Shown piece after piece: positions 1 to 5,799 of a DNA stretch of 5,799 bases. The stretch is from positions 1-5,799 of the forward strand of contig JANYBR010000394.1 in NCBI GenBank assembly GCA_025360685.1, written 5' to 3'. Position numbers and translations under genes: made by a program. How positions within the stretch are numbered: position 1 is the stretch's first letter; each line of letters starts with the position of its first letter. Source of the DNA: Pseudomonadota bacterium (GTDB lineage: Bacteria > Pseudomonadota > Alphaproteobacteria > Micropepsales > Micropepsaceae). The notes beneath the pieces are model-generated. The model did not search any database, was not told the origin of the DNA, and saw nothing but the letters and a program-made list of their open reading frames with translations.

Positions 1-747
1 TTCGAAGTCGGGCCCGCGACCACAAATGGACTGAGCTCGTTCCTCCAGATCAATGACAGCATTGAGATCATTGACTTTCAGTACGGTGTTCAACGTTTCC
101 TTGGTCATTCGCAAGCCGAGAGGCGCCGCTTTCAACATCGGTTCGACAAACTCCGCAGCAGAGGCGTTAAGCTCTATGTCAGGCACAACTCGTGACACGA
201 GACCCACTTTCAGCGCTCGCTCCGCATCAATGAATGATCCGGTATACATAAGCTCTGTCACCACACCCAATCCCACGATGCGGGGTAGAAAATAGCTGAG
301 ACCAAGCTCGCAGCCCGATCGGCCCAACGCAACGAAAGCATCATTCATGCGTGCCGACCGGCCGGCTATCCGAATGTCGGCCGCGAGCGCCATCGCAAAT
401 CCGCCTCCGCAGGCCGGACCATGCACCAACGCGACGATGGGCTGGGGACAAGCGCGCATGAGGCGCACAATATCGAAGAGGTGATGTCCGGGTCGAACCC
501 GGCCTGCACCCTCAGGCACCCGATCGCCCGAGAGATGCTCTTTAATGTCGAGGCCGGCGCAGAACGCCCGACCAGCTCCGCGCATGACAACGATACGAAC
601 GCCAAAGTCGCTTTTGAGATGCTCGAAGTAGGAGCAGAGCTCCTCGACCATCGTTCCGGTGATCGTGTTCAGCCGATCAGGGCGATTGAGTGTGAGCCAG
701 TCGACTGCGCCTTGTCTTTCGACCTGGATTGTTGCTGTTTGCGACAT
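1..747 (-). CDS. Crotonase-superfamily (enoyl-CoA hydratase/isomerase-like) protein, C-terminus cut off by the window edge
   Basis: The minus strand reads open from an ATG at 747 to base 1, giving 249 residues without a stop; crotonases are usually 255-270 residues, so only the last one or two dozen are missing. It begins MSQTATIQVERQG and has the crotonase landmarks: LNRPDRLN near 20-27, the first oxyanion-hole segment AFCAGLDIKE (61-70), and the second, HGPACGGGFAMALAADIRIA (109-128), where Gly115 would be the second oxyanion-hole amide. The family acts on acyl-CoA thioesters in the cytoplasm. Both glutamates of rat enoyl-CoA hydratase (E144, E164) appear replaced, by Ala118 and Phe138, while Glu147 in GCELGLSY sits where dienoyl-CoA isomerase and 4-chlorobenzoyl-CoA dehalogenase carry an aspartate. 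The fold is near certain; hydratase activity is doubtful. No good ribosome site precedes the ATG, but the N-terminus fits the family and no nearby in-frame alternative start is seen. It lies 66 bp downstream of the receptor gene on the same strand and may be co-transcribed with it. Confidence 0.93.
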   Translation of the reverse strand, partial: MSQTATIQVERQGAVDWLTLNRPDRLNTITGTMVEELCSYFEHLKSDFGVRIVVMRGAGRAFCAGLDIKEHLSGDRVPEGAGRVRPGHHLFDIVRLMRACPQPIVALVHGPACGGGFAMALAADIRIAGRSARMNDAFVALGRSGCELGLSYFLPRIVGLGVVTELMYTGSFIDAERALKVGLVSRVVPDIELNASAAEFVEPMLKAAPLGLRMTKETLNTVLKVNDLNAVIDLEERAQSICGRGPDFE

Positions 748-771
748 GCGCGGAGCAACGGCTGGCGACGA

Positions 772-801
772 CAGGCAGCTGGCTCAGATGCCAGCTACCT
801 G
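772..801 (-). other. Strong hairpin between the receptor and crotonase genes
   Basis: Two 12-base arms, CAGGCAGCTGGC (772-783) and GCCAGCTACCTG (790-801), pair across a 6-base loop (784-789) with a single wobble pair in the minus-strand RNA. In the direction of transcription the hairpin lies 12 bases after the receptor stop codon and ends 24 bases before the crotonase start. No T-run follows on either strand, so it is not a textbook Rho-independent terminator. It could be a transcript 3' end, a processing or stability element between two cistrons, or a partial attenuator. The pairing is seen directly; the role is inference. Confidence 0.6.
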
Positions 802-813
802 CGGCCCTCCCCG

Positions 814-3240
814 TCAATAGTTTACGCCAAACCGGAACCCGACTGTACGAGGCGGGTAATACGCAAAGTTGTCAGGCTCGAGCGCCTGCTGTCCAAGCGT
901 AATCGACTGCGTCCCATCGTTTGAAATAACGTCGGCGTTTTCGATATTGTTCACAAACGCTTCGGCCTTGTAGTGACCGTTTGTTGACACCCAGGTGAGG
1001 TGCAGATTGGTCAAAGTATAAGGCTTCTGCTGAGACGTGATGTAGTTGTCCGGCAGAAACTGCACTTTTCCTGAGATGAAGGCGTCAACGCGCGGCGTAA
1101 TCGTGCCGATCGAAGTGATGAAGTCGTATTGCGCTCCCAAATCGACCGTGTAAGGCGGAGTTTGGTTCAGCGTGTGACCCGCGAAGTTGCACAGGAATGG
1201 GGGGCCTACCAAGCTGCACCCCGGACCAGGGCCTCCGAAGCGGGTGTCGGTCGTGATGTACCTTCCGTACGTGGAATGATTGACGTTGAGGGTTGCATTG
1301 AAGCGAAGATTGTCGATCGGAATTGCGTCGAGCTCCGCTTCTAGGCCATTAACCTGCGTAAGGCCATTGACGTTATTGATGCCCGATTGCGTCGAGCTCT
1401 GGATAAAGACCTGAAGATTTGAGATTTCTTCATGATACCCTGCCACATTCAATTGAACGCGATCATCCCAGAACCGGGACTTCACCCCGACGTCGTACGA
1501 CCACATCGACTCGGGCCCATACACGTGCGCCAAACCGATGATGTTGCCGCCCGAAATGTAACCGCGCGAAGCCGTCGCGTATGCCATCACATTCGAAGCT
1601 ATCTGATAATTCAGACCTGCCTTGCCCGTCCATTGACCCCAATCTTTCGAAAAGGGACCCTGGCCAACGCCACAAAATGGGCAGGCTACTCCAAAGACCG
1701 TAAAGTAATATGGCAGTTCGTAGTCGAGGTAGTTGTAACCGTACTTGCGATCAACGGTGTAGCGAATACCGGCGGTGATCGTCAGAGGTATATCCAACGA
1801 CGTCTTGCCGAGGTCGTAGTCAATCTGGCCGAATGGTGCAAAAGACATGGTCTTGGTATTTCCGTGGCTCAGGAAGTCGAACGCGTCAAATGCACCTGTC
1901 GCCAGGGGAGAAAAGTTGTCATTCAGGCCGGAGTCGATATAGGCGAAATTTTCGAAGTTGTTGGCCCAGAAATAGTAAAGACCGCCAATCCACTTCAAGG
2001 GTGAGTCTTCGTCCGTGGATGTGAGGCGTATTTCCTCAGAAATCTGCTGTTGCTTAAGAAACCAGGCAGATCCGAACGCCATGGGCACACCTGAACCATC
2101 GCCGTCGCTCGTCTGACTGACCTTGCTTGTGCTGTACCCAGTCACCGACGTCAGCGTCGCCCAACCCAGGTTCCAGTTTAGCGTGCCGGAATATACGGTG
2201 ACTCGATTATCCGCGTTCTCCGGATAGTCGTGACAGAAAACTCGCGGTTTATATTTCGCCATCGTGCTGAAGTCACACGCCGACCCGGGCGTAATCACCT
2301 GGTTTCCGGGCGGAGTCGGGGCGACTCCCGTCATATAGCGCGTCGGAGTTTCCCACCATGCAGCGTTCGTCGCCACTGGATCTCGATTGGTCGACGAGCT
2401 GGCGGAAAGCAGCACATTCAGATCGGGAGAAAACTCCATATAGACTTGGCCGCGCAACATCTGAAAGTCCTGCGCATCCTGGTTGTGTGTAGCCCCCGGC
2501 GCAGTCGAGAGGTTCTTTGAATAGGGGTCGTGCTGAGCCGACACACCGGTGATGCGCGCGTACATCTTAAACCCCGCATCGTCGATGAGCGGCGCGTTAG
2601 CCCAACCGCGGAAAATGCGCGCGGAGTAATCACCGATCAGGACATCCACGCCGCCCCCGAGAGTATCGGTCGGCTTATTCGTGATTACGTTGATCGAACC
2701 ACCAACGGAGTTGCGCCCATAGAGCGTTCCCTGTGGTCCGCGTAGCACTTCGATGCGATCGATATCGTAGAACTCAGGATCGACGGAGGTGGTTCTCTGG
2801 AGGGTAACGCCATCCACACTGTACGCGACCGGCGAGTCGCCTCCGGGCGTAGTATTCTGGCTGCCCAGGCCGCGCATTGTGATGACGTTTTCGCCACCCG
2901 TAACACCCGCTCCAAAGCGCAGCGACGGAACGCTCATGCCCAGTTCTTTGAAACCAATAATGCCCTTACTGTCGAGCATGCTGCCATCAACGGCGGTCAG
3001 GGGAATCGCGACCTTTTGACTGGGTTCCTCGCGCTTTTCGGCGGTGACTGTAACCGTTTCGATTACGTTGGTGCCCTTTGCTGATCCGCCGCCGGTATCA
3101 GTCGCCGCGGCTGTTTTTATTCCCTTCAGGTTCGGGTCGTTGACGTTCGAGCTGGTTGCGGCATGGGCCAACTGCGCGAATCCCAAAAAGCAAATCAGAG
3201 CCGCCCCGCCTCTCAGCGAGATTTTCAAGTTCGTGCACAT
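814..3240 (-). CDS. TonB-dependent outer-membrane receptor
   Basis: Complete 808-residue TonB-dependent receptor that would take up a specific ligand across the outer membrane using energy from TonB-ExbB-ExbD. Residues 1-27 form a signal peptide with a hydrophobic core (AALICFLGFAQLAHA) and a probable cut after AHA. A TonB-box-like TVTVTA (62-67) comes next, then the plug domain (about 75-190) with VDG near 142 and the hallmark stretch from IEVLRGPQGTLYGRNSVGG to the ITNKP at 186-190. The beta-barrel fills the rest, with QQISEEIRLTS (398-408), YATASRGYISGGN (554-566) and a C-terminal strand ending GFRFGVNY, whose last residue is aromatic as expected. Length is normal for the family. A GGGGGAA ribosome site at 3248-3254 lies 7 bases from the ATG and supports this start. 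Three close cysteine pairs (322/336, 520/523, 675/684) are unusual. The gene is divergent from an esterase-SDR operon and precedes a crotonase, which points to uptake of an organic carbon source rather than iron; the ligand cannot be told from sequence. Confidence 0.97.
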   Translation of the reverse strand: MCTNLKISLRGGAALICFLGFAQLAHAATSSNVNDPNLKGIKTAAATDTGGGSAKGTNVIETVTVTAEKREEPSQKVAIPLTAVDGSMLDSKGIIGFKELGMSVPSLRFGAGVTGGENVITMRGLGSQNTTPGGDSPVAYSVDGVTLQRTTSVDPEFYDIDRIEVLRGPQGTLYGRNSVGGSINVITNKPTDTLGGGVDVLIGDYSARIFRGWANAPLIDDAGFKMYARITGVSAQHDPYSKNLSTAPGATHNQDAQDFQMLRGQVYMEFSPDLNVLLSASSSTNRDPVATNAAWWETPTRYMTGVAPTPPGNQVITPGSACDFSTMAKYKPRVFCHDYPENADNRVTVYSGTLNWNLGWATLTSVTGYSTSKVSQTSDGDGSGVPMAFGSAWFLKQQQISEEIRLTSTDEDSPLKWIGGLYYFWANNFENFAYIDSGLNDNFSPLATGAFDAFDFLSHGNTKTMSFAPFGQIDYDLGKTSLDIPLTITAGIRYTVDRKYGYNYLDYELPYYFTVFGVACPFCGVGQGPFSKDWGQWTGKAGLNYQIASNVMAYATASRGYISGGNIIGLAHVYGPESMWSYDVGVKSRFWDDRVQLNVAGYHEEISNLQVFIQSSTQSGINNVNGLTQVNGLEAELDAIPIDNLRFNATLNVNHSTYGRYITTDTRFGGPGPGCSLVGPPFLCNFAGHTLNQTPPYTVDLGAQYDFITSIGTITPRVDAFISGKVQFLPDNYITSQQKPYTLTNLHLTWVSTNGHYKAEAFVNNIENADVISNDGTQSITLGQQALEPDNFAYYPPRTVGFRFGVNY

Positions 3241-3310
3241 TTGTTTGTTCCCCCGTGCTTAAGCGTCTTGTTTCCGCCGCCAATACCCACTGGTATCGTT
3301 CGTTTTTTTT

Positions 3311-3339
3311 TAGATATAACAGCCGTTACAATTTGTCAT
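3311..3339 (-). promoter_or_regulatory. Candidate promoter for the receptor gene
   Basis: On the minus strand ATGACA (complement of 3334-3339) matches five of six bases of the sigma-70 -35 box. It is followed 17 bases later by TATCTA (3311-3316) or 15 bases later by TATATC (3313-3318), both poor -10 boxes. Transcription would start near 3303, leaving a leader of roughly 60 bases before the ATG. The location in the AT-rich patch is sensible, but the -10 match is weak and another sigma factor or a nearby site is possible. Confidence 0.3.
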
Positions 3340-3343
3340 AACG
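3324..3343. promoter_or_regulatory. Inverted repeat, possible repressor operator
   Basis: The half-sites CGTTA (3324-3328) and TAACG (3339-3343) form an inverted repeat with a 10-base centre, 20 bp in all, a typical size for a TetR-family operator. A further TAAC at 3317-3320 pairs with GTTA at 3325-3328 in a second, overlapping small palindrome, and ATAAC recurs directly at 3316 and 3338, 22 bases or about two helical turns apart. The repeat overlaps the candidate -35 box of the receptor gene and lies just downstream of a TATAAC (3315-3320) on the plus strand, so a bound protein could affect both directions. The symmetry is seen; binding by the TetR protein at the right end of the window is inference. 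Confidence 0.35.
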
Positions 3344-3536
3344 TTTCTTTTTGCCGTAAGCAAGGCAAGTGTCTTCCTGGGGTTCGAAAGATTTTATGCT
3401 TCCGCGAACACTTCCGGGCAGTTGAATTTGGCGGCTGAAATGCAGGCAGGCGATACACAATCGACGCGATGCGCGGATGCGCTAAGAGCCTGAGTGGTCC
3501 GCGTTTACCGGCAAGGACTGACAAATTATCAGAATT

Positions 3537-3541
3537 GGAGG
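3537..3541 (+). promoter_or_regulatory. Ribosome binding site that sets the hydrolase start
   Basis: GGAGG lies 5 bases before the ATG at 3547. The in-frame ATG at 3469, 26 codons upstream, has no such sequence in front of it and would add residues that do not resemble the family N-terminus. The start at 3547 is therefore preferred. Confidence 0.8.
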
Positions 3542-3546
3542 CGCAA

Positions 3547-4467
3547 ATGGAACCGATCGGCCAGGTTCGCCAAATGTTGCAGTCGCTCATAGGCGGTCCG
3601 GACACGCCGTTCATGGCGCGTCGCGTGCAGTCGGAAAAGTTCGCAGCAGCCTTCGTGAAGCCGCCGGGCGTCGATATTGAGAGTGACGTGCTGGGGGGCG
3701 TCACGGTGGAACGAATCACTCCGGAAGATGCGCATGCGTCGCGAATCTTTTTCCATCTTCACGGCGGAGGTTATGTGCTGGGCAATCCCGCCGGATCGCG
3801 TGCTTTTACATGCGAGTTTGCGCGATTGGCGAAATGCAGGGTTGTAAGCGTTGACTATCGTCTGGCGCCGGAAAATCCATTTCCGGCCGCGGTGGACGAC
3901 GCAGTGGATGCCTACTTCGCCTTGCTCGCTTCGGGCACGAAGCCGCTCAACGTTGCGATCGGGGGCGAATCCGCAGGGGGCGGTCTGGCGGTCGCCACTC
4001 TCATTGCTGCGCGCGAGAGGCAGTTGCCGATGCCAGCAGCATTGGTCGCCCTAAGCCCTTGGGTCGACATGCGCTGCGAGTCGACGAGCTTTGAGACAAA
4101 GGCAGCCGTCGACCCATTGTTGACACGGCGGAGTTTGAAAGAAATGGCCGATGCCTATCTTCAGGGTGCTGATCCCCGGGACGGTCTCGCATCGCCAATG
4201 CTGACAAGCCTCGCGGGGCTGCCGCCAATGTTGATTCACGTGGGATCCGATGAAGTTCTCGTTGACGACGCACGAGGGTTGCTGGCGACCGCCAGACACT
4301 CAAACGTCGATGCAACGCTGGAAATTTGGCCAGACATGATCCACGTCTGGCACATGTTTCATGCCATGTTACCGCAGGGCGCGCAGGCGACAGAGGCGCT
4401 TGTCCGATTTGTTCTGGCGCAGTGGAAAGCGGCTGAAAGCCGAACTCAATCAAACCACCTTGGATAG
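3547..4467 (+). CDS. Alpha/beta hydrolase, hormone-sensitive-lipase (family IV) esterase
   Basis: Predicted 306-residue cytoplasmic carboxylester hydrolase with no signal peptide. Family IV hallmarks are all present: the oxyanion-hole motif HGGGYVLG (72-79), VDYRLAPENPFPAA (102-115), the nucleophile elbow GESAGGG with Ser142, the probable catalytic Asp235 in GSDEVLVDD, and His266 in DMIHVWHMF. About 300 residues is the usual length. GESAG rather than GDSAG is a common variant. Proteins of this type are often annotated as acetyl-hydrolase or monoterpene epsilon-lactone hydrolase, and a lactone or short-chain ester is a fair guess at substrate, but sequence alone does not settle it. An upstream in-frame ATG at 3469 would extend it by 26 residues; the GGAGG before 3547 argues against that. 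The SDR gene begins 12 bp after the stop, so the two are very probably one operon. Confidence 0.95.
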   Translation: MEPIGQVRQMLQSLIGGPDTPFMARRVQSEKFAAAFVKPPGVDIESDVLGGVTVERITPEDAHASRIFFHLHGGGYVLGNPAGSRAFTCEFARLAKCRVVSVDYRLAPENPFPAAVDDAVDAYFALLASGTKPLNVAIGGESAGGGLAVATLIAARERQLPMPAALVALSPWVDMRCESTSFETKAAVDPLLTRRSLKEMADAYLQGADPRDGLASPMLTSLAGLPPMLIHVGSDEVLVDDARGLLATARHSNVDATLEIWPDMIHVWHMFHAMLPQGAQATEALVRFVLAQWKAAESRTQSNHLG

Positions 4468-4479
4468 ACAGGGAACCAT

Positions 4480-5283
4480 ATGGCTAAGCTTCTGGACAAA
4501 GTCGCGATCGTGACGGGCGGTGGAAGCGGCATAGGTCGCGCCTGCTCGCTTGCGCTTGCCAGAGAAGGCGCCCGCGTCATTGTCGCTGACGTCGACGCCA
4601 AAGGTGCAAGCGAAACTTCTGAAGAGATTGCATCCATCGGTGGCACCGCCTGCGTCAAAGTGCTGGACGTCGCGAACGAGAAGAACTGGTCAACCCTTAT
4701 GGCATCGATCGAAGCCGAATTCGAAGCATTGCATGTGCTCGTCAATAACGCCGGCATTTGCATCTCCAGGCCACTGCTTGAAATGAGCTTCGAAAGCTGG
4801 CGCCGCCAGATGTCGATCAATCTTGATGGCGTGTTCCTTGGCACAAAGGCGGCTCTGCCGCTGATGACGAAGTCGGGTGGAGGATCCGTCATAAATGTCT
4901 CGTCCGTTGCGGGATTGAAGGGAATTCCGGGAATGTCCGGATATTGCGCGACGAAGGCCGGAGTGACGCTGTTTACCAAGGCCATTGCACTCGAATTCGC
5001 CGGACTGAAGAACAATGTCCGTGTCAATTCGGTTCATCCCGGTGCGATCGAAACGCCGATCTGGCTCAAACTCGATAATGATGGCGTAATGCCATCAAGC
5101 GACGCCCGCTTGAATTCCGACGCCATGGCCGAAATCCGCGCCGCGGGCGCGGCTGCCACGCCAATCGGTCATGCTGGTGCTCCAGCGGATATCGCAGCGG
5201 GCGTAGTGTTCCTGGCATCTGACGATGCTCGGTTCATCACCGGCGCGGAGCTTGTCATCGACGGCGGGGTGATGGCCGGCTAG
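4480..5283 (+). CDS. Short-chain dehydrogenase/reductase (classical SDR)
   Basis: Complete 267-residue NAD(P)-dependent oxidoreductase with a Rossmann fold. It shows the cofactor glycine motif TGGGSGIG (12-19), Asp37 at the end of the second strand (VIVAD), which favours NAD(H) over NADP(H), NNAG (89-92), and the catalytic set Asn114, Ser142, Tyr155 and Lys159 (YCATK). The segment after PGAIETP (187-193) up to about residue 228 is roughly a dozen residues longer than in FabG-type reductases; it covers the substrate-binding loop and fits enzymes acting on cyclic or bulky alcohols, such as cyclohexanol or hydroxysteroid dehydrogenases. The exact substrate is unknown, and generic annotation as a 3-oxoacyl-ACP reductase would probably mislead. 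An AGGGA at 4470-4474, 5 bases before the ATG, supports the start. It follows the esterase by 12 bp, so the two are probably co-transcribed and act in the same pathway. Confidence 0.96.
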   Translation: MAKLLDKVAIVTGGGSGIGRACSLALAREGARVIVADVDAKGASETSEEIASIGGTACVKVLDVANEKNWSTLMASIEAEFEALHVLVNNAGICISRPLLEMSFESWRRQMSINLDGVFLGTKAALPLMTKSGGGSVINVSSVAGLKGIPGMSGYCATKAGVTLFTKAIALEFAGLKNNVRVNSVHPGAIETPIWLKLDNDGVMPSSDARLNSDAMAEIRAAGAAATPIGHAGAPADIAAGVVFLASDDARFITGAELVIDGGVMAG

Positions 5284-5337
5284 AACTAAGGTGACTGGAA
5301 CACTTCACCCTGACGCAGTTCCACCGCGCAGAACGCC
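5284..5337. other. Convergent intergenic gap, no clear terminator
   Basis: Only 54 bp separate the SDR stop from the stop of the opposing regulator gene. Two short inverted repeats occur, GGTGA/TCACC (5290-5309) and TGGAAC/GTTCCA (5296-5323), but they overlap one another, have stems of 5-6 bp and are not followed by a T-run. Transcripts from the two sides may overlap here. Confidence 0.5.
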
Positions 5338-5799
5338 TTACGCGCTTACTGGTTTTGATTTACGCAGCTGTTCAGGTGGCCGGGCTGGGGCTAACCAGGA
5401 CTCTATCCATGTATCGATCAGCTGGCGCTGCTGCTGTGTCGTGGGCGGCTGGCCGGACCGCATGACTTGAATTGCGATCCCGTCGATAAGGGCTACAGCG
5501 GACCGTGCGGCCAACAGGACATCAAGTTTCGGATCAACAATTCCTTCTTCAACCGCGCGCCGAATAAGCCTGGAAACCCGCTTTATCCACTCCTCGTAAC
5601 GCAGATGCGTGATTTTACGAACTGCGGCGTTGTGAATGGAACGTTCCCAGAATCCCAGAAAGAAATTCCAATTGCCGCGCTTGTCAGCGTCGCTGGGCAA
5701 TGCAAGGTGTAGCACCCCCCGCAAGGCGTCAATGGGGTTTGATAATTCCTCGATTTCAAGCATGTCTGCCCGGACATCCCGCGCCGCATATTCCGACGC
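5338..5799 (-). CDS. TetR-family transcriptional regulator, C-terminal part only
   Basis: The minus-strand frame is open from the right edge of the window to a TAA at 5338-5340, giving 153 visible residues. An internal Met at 5763 is the first ATG inside the window but probably not the start, because the frame continues upstream without a stop (ASEYAARDVRAD precedes it). The visible part is helical and resembles the TetR C-terminal dimerisation and ligand-binding domain: NWNFFLGFWERSIHN, then RYEEWIKRVSRLIRRAVEEG, an Asp-rich turn (VDPKLD), AARSAVALIDGIAIQVM, and a final helix TWIESWLA before a loose tail. TetR proteins are about 190-220 residues, so the missing 50 or so should hold the helix-turn-helix beyond the window. 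TetR regulators usually repress neighbouring genes until a small ligand binds; here the esterase-SDR and receptor transcripts are the obvious candidates. The assignment rests on the less conserved half of the protein, hence moderate confidence. Confidence 0.8.
   Translation of the reverse strand, partial: ASEYAARDVRADMLEIEELSNPIDALRGVLHLALPSDADKRGNWNFFLGFWERSIHNAAVRKITHLRYEEWIKRVSRLIRRAVEEGIVDPKLDVLLAARSAVALIDGIAIQVMRSGQPPTTQQQRQLIDTWIESWLAPARPPEQLRKSKPVSA

Larger units (their letters stand above)
3241..3546. other. Divergent intergenic and control region
   Basis: About 306 bp separate the two divergent start codons. I see no convincing gene: the short reading frames here lack ribosome sites or overlap both control regions. 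The part from about 3297 to 3355 is clearly richer in A and T than the surrounding DNA and includes nine consecutive T (3303-3311). This is where promoters for the receptor and for the hydrolase-SDR operon should lie. The hydrolase leader would be long (over 200 bases) if transcription starts in the AT-rich patch; a nearer promoter was sought between 3370 and 3530 but no good hexamer pair was found. Confidence 0.7.

Noticed and set aside
421..924. Plus-strand open frame of 167 codons across the crotonase start and receptor end
   Set aside because: It is antisense to two well-supported genes, has no recognisable motif, and spans the intergenic hairpin.
1432..2004. Plus-strand open frame of 190 codons inside the receptor gene
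   Set aside because: It is antisense to the beta-barrel coding sequence, and its composition follows from the opposing codons; no family motif is visible.
3303..3311. T9 run as a Rho-independent terminator tail
   Set aside because: No stable GC-rich stem lies directly upstream on the plus strand and it lies between divergent genes, where no transcript is expected to end.
3367..3413. AAGTGT/ACACTT inverted repeat in the divergent region
   Set aside because: Only 6 bp per arm with a 35-base spacer; this is expected by chance in a region of this size.
3469..3546. Upstream in-frame ATG that would lengthen the hydrolase by 26 residues
   Set aside because: No ribosome site precedes it, whereas GGAGG sits 5 bases before the ATG at 3547, and family IV esterases normally begin near the latter.
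4446..5027. Minus-strand open frame of 193 codons opposite the SDR gene
   Set aside because: It is antisense to a fully conserved SDR with all catalytic residues and shows no independent protein signature.
5290..5323. Short inverted repeats in the convergent gap as a bidirectional terminator
   Set aside because: Stems are only 5-6 bp with loops of 10 and 16 bases, they overlap, and no T-run follows on either side.

Overview
The window is a piece of a catabolic gene neighbourhood from a Gram-negative bacterium. A long outer-membrane TonB-dependent receptor of the sphingomonad/Caulobacter style, next to a crotonase, an esterase and an SDR, suggests an alphaproteobacterium such as a Sphingomonadales member. 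This is an inference from gene style; no rRNA or other taxonomic marker is present, and some gammaproteobacterial steroid or terpene degraders carry similar clusters.

Layout: (1) 1-747, minus strand, a crotonase-superfamily protein whose C-terminus runs off the left edge. (2) 748-813, a short gap holding a strong 12-bp-stem hairpin. (3) 814-3240, minus strand, a complete 808-residue TonB-dependent receptor. (4) 3241-3546, a divergent intergenic region of about 300 bp with an AT-rich patch, a T9 run, weak promoter-like hexamers and a 20-bp inverted repeat that could be an operator. (5) 3547-4467, plus strand, a hormone-sensitive-lipase-type (family IV) alpha/beta hydrolase. (6) 4480-5283, plus strand, a classical SDR dehydrogenase only 12 bp downstream, almost certainly in the same operon. 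(7) 5284-5337, a short convergent gap with no convincing terminator. (8) 5338-5799, minus strand, the C-terminal ligand-binding part of a TetR-type repressor whose DNA-binding domain lies beyond the right edge.

How they may work together (inference): the receptor imports a hydrophobic or bulky substrate across the outer membrane. The hydrolase cleaves an ester or lactone, the SDR oxidises a secondary alcohol or reduces the ketone, and the crotonase acts on a CoA-thioester intermediate. The TetR protein is a candidate local repressor, and the divergent region is the natural place for its operator. The substrate cannot be named from the sequence; cyclic alcohol/lactone, monoterpene or steroid-like compounds fit the enzyme set.

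No CRISPR array, insertion sequence, tRNA, rRNA, phage gene or defence system was seen. The most notable point is that the crotonase lacks both glutamates of canonical enoyl-CoA hydratase and has an acidic residue at the position used by dienoyl-CoA isomerase and 4-chlorobenzoyl-CoA dehalogenase. I see ordinary catabolic accessory genes rather than a new type of system.
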